This document shows, in pieces, positions 59,551 through 64,000 of a stretch of DNA of 64,000 nucleotides (position 1 is its first letter; every line of letters begins with the position of its first letter). A program made the position numbers and the translations under genes. Source of the DNA: Maritalea sp047634455 (GTDB lineage Bacteria; Pseudomonadota; Alphaproteobacteria; Rhizobiales; Devosiaceae); contig NZ_JBLIAI010000008.1 of NCBI RefSeq assembly GCF_047634455.1, forward strand, positions 1-64,000. The letters are read 5' to 3'. The notes beneath the pieces were generated by a model, which saw nothing but the letters and a program-made list of their open reading frames with translations, was not told the DNA's origin and did no database searches.

Positions 59551-60473
59551 TTGGTTATGTCGTTCGCCGCCTATTGTCGATCAGCGTCACGTTCATCGTG
59601 GTGTCGATCCTAGTGTTCATCATGATGCATGCCGTGCCCGGGGGGCCATTTGATGCGACCGAAATGCCGGTTTCCGCAGCAGTGCGGGCCAAAATCATGG
59701 CCCAATATGGGTTGGATCAACCGCTATATGTGCAATATCTCAAATATATGTGGGGCGTTTTGCATTTCGACTTTGGGGTGCCATTCCAAAGCCCCGGCGA
59801 GACAGTGATCCAGCTGTTAAGTCGCGCTTGGGTGCCAAGTTTGGTGCTTGGAGGCGCTGGTGTGCTCATAGGTGCGCCGCTTGGCATCGCGCTTGGGCTC
59901 TATGCAGCACTGAACCGCAACAGCTGGATTGACTATTTTGCCTCGGCCCTTGCCACCTTGGGTTTGACGATCCCGGTATTTGTCACATCAATGCTACTGA
60001 TTTTGGTGTTCGCGGTTTGGCTTGGCTGGCTCCCGGCAAGCGGGTGGGGCAGTCCCAAAAACTGGGTCTTGCCGATCATCGCCTATGCCGCCATTCCGCT
60101 CGCAACATATGCGAGGTACACGCGCTCTGCGATGCTTGATACGCTCAACAAGCCCTTCGTCACGGTGCTTCGGGCCAAAGGATTGTCAGAGCGCGATGTG
60201 ATCTTCAAACACGTTTTGCGAAATTCGGCGATCCCCATGGTGACGGTGTTCTTACCCATGTTTATCGGTACAGCAACGGGCAGTATTTTTGTTGAAGCCA
60301 TGTTCCGGGTGCCAGGCCTTGGTGCCTATTTTGTATCGAGTATTGAATCGCGAGACTACCCGCTAGAGATGGCGCTGGTTTTGATGATCACACTGATGTT
60401 TTGCCTCGCTTATTTCTTGGCAGATATTGCCTATGCGCTGCTTAATCCGCGCATTCGTTTGGGAGGGAAATAG
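59547..60473 (+). CDS. Peptide ABC transporter permease (DppB-type)
   Basis: Permease of 308 residues, overlapping the ATPase gene by 4 bases. 'MIGYVVRRLLSISVTFIVVSILVFIMMHAVPGGPFD' is the DppB/OppB N-terminus. 'DTLNKPFVTVLRAKGLSERDVIFKHVLRNSAIPMV' is the coupling helix. Six membrane helices. Confidence 0.94.
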   Translation: MIGYVVRRLLSISVTFIVVSILVFIMMHAVPGGPFDATEMPVSAAVRAKIMAQYGLDQPLYVQYLKYMWGVLHFDFGVPFQSPGETVIQLLSRAWVPSLVLGGAGVLIGAPLGIALGLYAALNRNSWIDYFASALATLGLTIPVFVTSMLLILVFAVWLGWLPASGWGSPKNWVLPIIAYAAIPLATYARYTRSAMLDTLNKPFVTVLRAKGLSERDVIFKHVLRNSAIPMVTVFLPMFIGTATGSIFVEAMFRVPGLGAYFVSSIESRDYPLEMALVLMITLMFCLAYFLADIAYALLNPRIRLGGK

Positions 60474-60476
60474 ACC

Positions 60477-61370
60477 ATGAGTATTTCAACACCCGCCCCA
60501 ACAACCGATCTGCCAAGTAAGTCACGTGGCGCAGCTTATTACGCATGGCATCGGTTCTTGGCGAACAAAGGCGCTGTTGTTTCTGGCGCACTATTATTGT
60601 TCATTTTGTTGATGGCTGTCTTTGCGCCTTTCCTAACTGGCGTTGGACCGAACGAGCAAAAATACCTGACAAGCGTATTGTCTTTCCCCTCAGCCGAACA
60701 CTGGTTTGGCATAGATGATTTGGGCCGCGATTATTTTACTCGAATTGTGCACGGCGCGCGCGTTTCAATTTCCATAGGCTTGGTTGCCGCGACGTTTAGC
60801 GTGTTGATCGGTTTGCCATTGGGTGCCATCGCTGGTTATTTCGGTGGCACGATGGACTGGTTCATCATGCGCATTATTGAGATTTTTTCCGTGGTGCCAC
60901 CTTTGTTGGCCGCTCTTTTGCTCGCAGCGCTTTCAAACGGCGGATATTTCAACATCGTGTTGATCGCCGCTTTATTCGGTTGGGTTCAGGTTTGCTTGAT
61001 GGTGCGCGCGCAAGTGATGGCGTTTCGCAATAAAGAGTTTATTCGAGCCGCACAGGCCCTTGGTGGGTCCACTTGGTATATTATTATGCGGCACATCATT
61101 CCCAATTCAATTTCCCCAATCATCGTTGGGTTTGTTTTGGCTATTCCACTGGCGATGATGCTTGAAGCAGGCTTGAGCTTTTTGGGCGTGGGTATTCCGC
61201 CGCCAACACCAAGTTGGGGTCAAATGATCAATTTGGGGATCAGCTTTATGTTTTATTATTGGCATTTGGCTTTGTTCCCAACGTTAGCTTTAGCCATTAC
61301 GGTTTTGGTTGTCACAATGTTTGGCGATGGGCTGCGTGATGCGCTCGATCCAACACTTAAAGGTCGCTAG
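60477..61370 (+). CDS. Peptide ABC transporter permease (DppC-type)
   Basis: Permease of 297 residues, three bases after its partner. 'AWHRFLANKGAVVSGALLLFILLMAVFAPFL', 'GIDDLGRDYFTRIVHGARVSISIG' and 'FRNKEFIRAAQALGGSTWYIIMRHIIPNSISPI' are OppC/DppC motifs. Confidence 0.94.
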   Translation: MSISTPAPTTDLPSKSRGAAYYAWHRFLANKGAVVSGALLLFILLMAVFAPFLTGVGPNEQKYLTSVLSFPSAEHWFGIDDLGRDYFTRIVHGARVSISIGLVAATFSVLIGLPLGAIAGYFGGTMDWFIMRIIEIFSVVPPLLAALLLAALSNGGYFNIVLIAALFGWVQVCLMVRAQVMAFRNKEFIRAAQALGGSTWYIIMRHIIPNSISPIIVGFVLAIPLAMMLEAGLSFLGVGIPPPTPSWGQMINLGISFMFYYWHLALFPTLALAITVLVVTMFGDGLRDALDPTLKGR

Positions 61371-61371
61371 T

Positions 61372-62529
61372 ATGACGACGAATTTCTCCGAGTATTTTTT
61401 GCTGCAAAAAGGGCTGACCTTCCTCAATCACGGCTCGTTCGGTTCTTGCCCAAAGCCGGTTTTTCAAAATTATCAAGATTGGCAATTGCGGCTTGAACAA
61501 CAACCCGTCGCCTTTCTTGATCAAGAGCGTGATCTCATTATCAACCTGTCCAAGCCGCGCGAAGCGCTGGCAAAGATTTTCAAAACATCGGCGCAAAATC
61601 TCGTGCGGGTGACCAACGCAACCACGGGGTTAAATGCTATCGCTCGGTCTATTGCGTTAGCTGAGAATGACGAAATTCTAACAACAGATCACGAATATGC
61701 GGCGGTTGAAAACACATGGGAGTTTTTGGTGCGCAAAGTTGGCGCCAAAATCGTTCGCGCCAAAGTTACTTTGCCGCTTGTGTCAAAAGATCAGTTTTTT
61801 GACGACCTTGTGGGCCAAATGAATAAACATACAAAAATCTTGTTGCTCAGCCACATCACCTCGCCAACTGCATTGCTGTTTCCCATCAAACGTGTTGTCG
61901 ATGAAGCCCGCCGTCGTGGCATCATTACGGTTATTGATGGCGCACACGCGCCCGGATTGATTGACTTGGATTTGGATGCTTTGGGTGCAGATTTTTATGT
62001 GGGCAATTGCCATAAATGGTTGCTCGCCCCCAAGGGGGCAGGTTTTTTGTGGGCGCACCCCAATTGGCACCTCAAGTTGGAACCTTTGGTGATCAGCCAT
62101 GGCTGGAACGTTAAGGACCGCAAGGAAGATCGAACTGCGTTTTTGGATAGCTTTGAAATTCAGGGTACGCAAGACCCTTCAGCATGGCTTGCCGTGCCTG
62201 CCGCCCTGGAGTTTCGTAAAACGCACAACTGGGACCAGGTCAGTGTGGCTTGCAATCAACTTGCACAAGATGTCGCCAAACGGATTACAGATATCACCAA
62301 AATTTCGCCGCTCAGTTCACCTGAATTTTGTGCCCCACAAATGGTCGCCATGCCGATGCCCAAAACCGACCCCAAGGCTTTAAAATCCTATCTTTTGAAC
62401 GACAAGAATATCGAATTGCCGGTGTTTGAATGGAACGGGCGAACAATCGTTCGTGTTTCAGTCGCTGCTTATAACAGCACTGAAGATTTGGACAAGTTGG
62501 TTGAAGCGCTGCAAGATTACTTCGCCTAA
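61372..62529 (+). CDS. PLP-dependent aminotransferase class V, isopenicillin-N epimerase-like
   Basis: A 385-residue PLP enzyme from ATG 61372, one base behind the permease stop, so it belongs to the peptide transporter operon. 'GLTFLNHGSFGSCPKPVF' is the CefD-like N-terminal motif. 'TVIDGAHAPGLIDLDLDALGADFYVGNCHKWLLAPKGAGFLW' holds the PLP-binding Asp, His and Schiff-base Lys. Relatives are epimerases, desulphurases or lyases acting on amino acids or peptides. No beta-lactam synthesis genes are present, so that activity is unlikely; processing of the imported compound is a better guess. Confidence 0.88.
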   Translation: MTTNFSEYFLLQKGLTFLNHGSFGSCPKPVFQNYQDWQLRLEQQPVAFLDQERDLIINLSKPREALAKIFKTSAQNLVRVTNATTGLNAIARSIALAENDEILTTDHEYAAVENTWEFLVRKVGAKIVRAKVTLPLVSKDQFFDDLVGQMNKHTKILLLSHITSPTALLFPIKRVVDEARRRGIITVIDGAHAPGLIDLDLDALGADFYVGNCHKWLLAPKGAGFLWAHPNWHLKLEPLVISHGWNVKDRKEDRTAFLDSFEIQGTQDPSAWLAVPAALEFRKTHNWDQVSVACNQLAQDVAKRITDITKISPLSSPEFCAPQMVAMPMPKTDPKALKSYLLNDKNIELPVFEWNGRTIVRVSVAAYNSTEDLDKLVEALQDYFA

Positions 62530-62691
62530 CAGCAACTCAACAACAATTCCCTGTTGTATGTCCGAATTTCTGGCTCCCCAATTGCAAAATTTGTCGAAAG
62601 GGGTCTGGTCGACAGCGCCTATCATCGATAAAATACCAGCGATTTGAAAATGAAAAGTGGATGAAAACCCATTTTTTGAGCAGCAGAAAGC

Positions 62692-63204
62692 ATGTTTATG
62701 AAAAAGCGTCGGATTGTTTCATCACGTCATTTGGCTTCAGCGGAAGGTTGGCAACTTTCTGAATTCGAATATGGATTGATCATCGCCTATAACGGCTTTA
62801 ACCGCTGGATGACCAAGTGCATGATCGCGTCTGGTTATCCCGAATTGTCATCGTTGGAAATCTTGGTGCTGCACAATGTCAACCATCGAGAACGGCAAAA
62901 ACGTCTGACCGATATCTGCTTTCTATTGAATATCGATGACAGCCACACCGTCAATTATGCGCTTAAAAAGCTGCTCAAAGCAGGGCTTATTCAGAGCGAA
63001 AAGCGCGGCAAAGAAATGTTCTATTCAACCACTGAAGTTGGATTTGAACTTTGCGACAAATATCGTGAAATTCGCGAACAATGTTTGCTCGATGGTCTCA
63101 ACCACCTTGAGGTCGATAAAGATCAACTGAGTGAAATGGCGGCAATGATGAGGACGCTATCTGGCCTTTATGATCAGGCCTCACGCGCAGCGTCCTCATT
63201 ATAG
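62692..63204 (+). CDS. MarR-like winged-helix regulator
   Basis: A 170-residue DNA-binding protein. 'LSSLEILVLHNVNHRERQKRLTDICFLLNIDDSHTVNYALKKLLKAGLIQSEKRGKEMFYSTTEVGFELCDKYREIR' is a winged helix followed by a dimerisation helix, in MarR style. The form with 'DSHTVNYALKKLLKAGL' belongs to the family often annotated as winged helix DNA-binding proteins near peptide transporter or amidase genes. It starts 162 bases after the PLP enzyme gene and could regulate it or the following TRAP genes. Confidence 0.82.
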   Translation: MFMKKRRIVSSRHLASAEGWQLSEFEYGLIIAYNGFNRWMTKCMIASGYPELSSLEILVLHNVNHRERQKRLTDICFLLNIDDSHTVNYALKKLLKAGLIQSEKRGKEMFYSTTEVGFELCDKYREIREQCLLDGLNHLEVDKDQLSEMAAMMRTLSGLYDQASRAASSL

Positions 63205-63206
63205 GT

Positions 63207-64000
63207 TTAGCCTCGCATCAAGTTTGGTAGTGCGGTCACAATTTGCGGGAAGGTTGTAATCAAGACAACCGCAACAAGCAGCAACACAAAGAATGGCAAT
63301 GCCGCTTTGGCGATCTTGAAGATGTTGTAGCCCGTCAATCCCTGGATCACAAACAGGTTGAATCCAACGGGCGGGGTGATTTGACTCATCTCAACAACGA
63401 TCACCAAATAGATACCAAACCACAATGGGTCAATGCCCGCTGCGTCGATCATCGGCATAATAATCGCTGTGGTCAGCACCACCACTGAAATGCCGTCCAG
63501 AAAACAGCCCAAAACCACGAAGAATACTGTCAGTGCTGCAAGCAATGCCCACGGGCCGAGGTTGAGTGTATCGATCCAGCTCGCAAGATTGCGCGGAATG
63601 CCAGTAAAGCCCATTGATACGGTCAGAAACGCAGCGCCCACCAGAATGAAAGCAATCATGCAAGATGTAATGGTAGCACTCATCGCGCTTTGCTTAAACA
63701 TGTCCCAACTCAAAGAGCCGCTGGACCATGCCAACACAAGCGACAACACCACACCAACCGCTGCAGCATCTGTGGGGGAGGCAATGCCCGCATAGATCGA
63801 ACCGATTACACCCACGATTAACGCAAGTACCGGGATGAGCCGTTTGGACGCGCGGAGCTTTTCGACAAAAGAAAAATTCAACTCTTCTTTCGGGAAAATT
63901 TCAGGCTTCCACAACGCGATCACTGCAATATATGCGGCAAACATGCCCACTAGCATAATGCCGGGCAAAATGCCTGCAATGAACAGGCGCGCGATAGATT
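63207..64000 (-). CDS. TRAP transporter large permease (DctM-like), 5' end cut by window
   Basis: The frame is open from the right edge and stops at 63207, giving about 264 C-terminal residues. From the edge it reads 'SIARLFIAGILPGIMLVGMFAAYI', then 'YAGIASPTDAAAVGVVLSLVLAW' and 'EMSQITPPVGFNLFVIQGLTG', the second half of a DctM/SiaT-type subunit. No large insertion of the kind seen in the 7.8-9.4 kb homologue is present at the same place. Its partners should lie beyond 64 kb. It converges with the MarR-like gene, two bases apart. Confidence 0.92.
   Translation of the reverse strand, partial: SIARLFIAGILPGIMLVGMFAAYIAVIALWKPEIFPKEELNFSFVEKLRASKRLIPVLALIVGVIGSIYAGIASPTDAAAVGVVLSLVLAWSSGSLSWDMFKQSAMSATITSCMIAFILVGAAFLTVSMGFTGIPRNLASWIDTLNLGPWALLAALTVFFVVLGCFLDGISVVVLTTAIIMPMIDAAGIDPLWFGIYLVIVVEMSQITPPVGFNLFVIQGLTGYNIFKIAKAALPFFVLLLVAVVLITTFPQIVTALPNLMRG

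Noticed and set aside
61372..62529. Beta-lactam biosynthesis because of the isopenicillin-N epimerase similarity
   Set aside because: No synthetase or synthase genes are present, and CefD-like enzymes are widespread with other roles.

Overview
The window looks like the chromosome of an alphaproteobacterium of the order Hyphomicrobiales. The evidence is the block rnd-lptC-lptA-lptB-rpoN, a DUF1150 gene behind an Hsp20 gene, a clade I nos operon ending in nosX, an RpoH-type promoter of the form CTTGAA-N17-CCATAT, and many short GC-rich intergenic palindromes typical of this group. Base composition is moderate (around 50% GC by eye). A marine, Devosiaceae-like host is possible, but that is only an impression. 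I see no tRNA or rRNA gene, CRISPR array, prophage or insertion sequence.

Layout. 0-2.2 kb: the end of a surface-polysaccharide cluster (GNAT acetyltransferase and flippase). 2.7-9.4 kb: a C4-dicarboxylate module, dctB-dctD followed by a sigma-54 promoter and a dctPQM TRAP transporter. 9.4-12 kb: selO, flanked by direct GC-rich repeats. 12-17.3 kb: a dppABCDF-type dipeptide ABC operon on the minus strand. 17.4-19.7 kb: a glycosyltransferase, an Hsp20/DUF1150 pair and a PEBP-like secreted protein. 19.7-26.4 kb: ptsN, hpf, an inserted glutaminase gene, then rpoN, lptB, lptA, lptC and rnd. 26.6-28.8 kb: mscL, a leucine-type dehydrogenase and a cytochrome c. 29.2-37.7 kb: nosRZDFYLX (nitrous oxide reductase). 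37.7-48.4 kb: the assimilatory nitrate operon on the minus strand, nrtA-nrtB-fused ABC ATPase-nirB-nirD-nasA-truncated cysG. 48.6-55 kb: a LysR regulator, an orphan amino-acid binding protein, a diguanylate cyclase, and mmsA with a divergent LysR gene. 55-63.2 kb: a GntR regulator, a second peptide ABC operon with a PLP enzyme, and a MarR-like gene. From 63.2 kb to the right edge: a partial second TRAP large permease.

How the genes work together. The window is dominated by nutrient uptake (dicarboxylates, peptides, nitrate, amino acids) and nitrogen handling (nitrate assimilation, N2O respiration, glutaminase, PtsN, RpoN). RpoN made here would serve the sigma-54 promoter in front of dctP, with DctD as activator at a pair of 18-bp palindromes. 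The two peptide transporters, 38 kb apart, share a near-identical palindrome (TTGTCAGACAA type) in their control regions. One copy lies inside the promoter of the GntR gene, so the GntR product is a good candidate for controlling both. The nos and nas clusters are convergent and overlap at nosX/cysG, and the methyltransferase half of CysG is lost exactly at that junction.

I did not find a clearly new defence, mobile or biosynthetic system. The best leads are the two-transporter GntR regulon, the truncated siroheme synthase, the asymmetric fused nitrate ATPase, the hairpin in the hsp20 leader and the repeats flanking selO.
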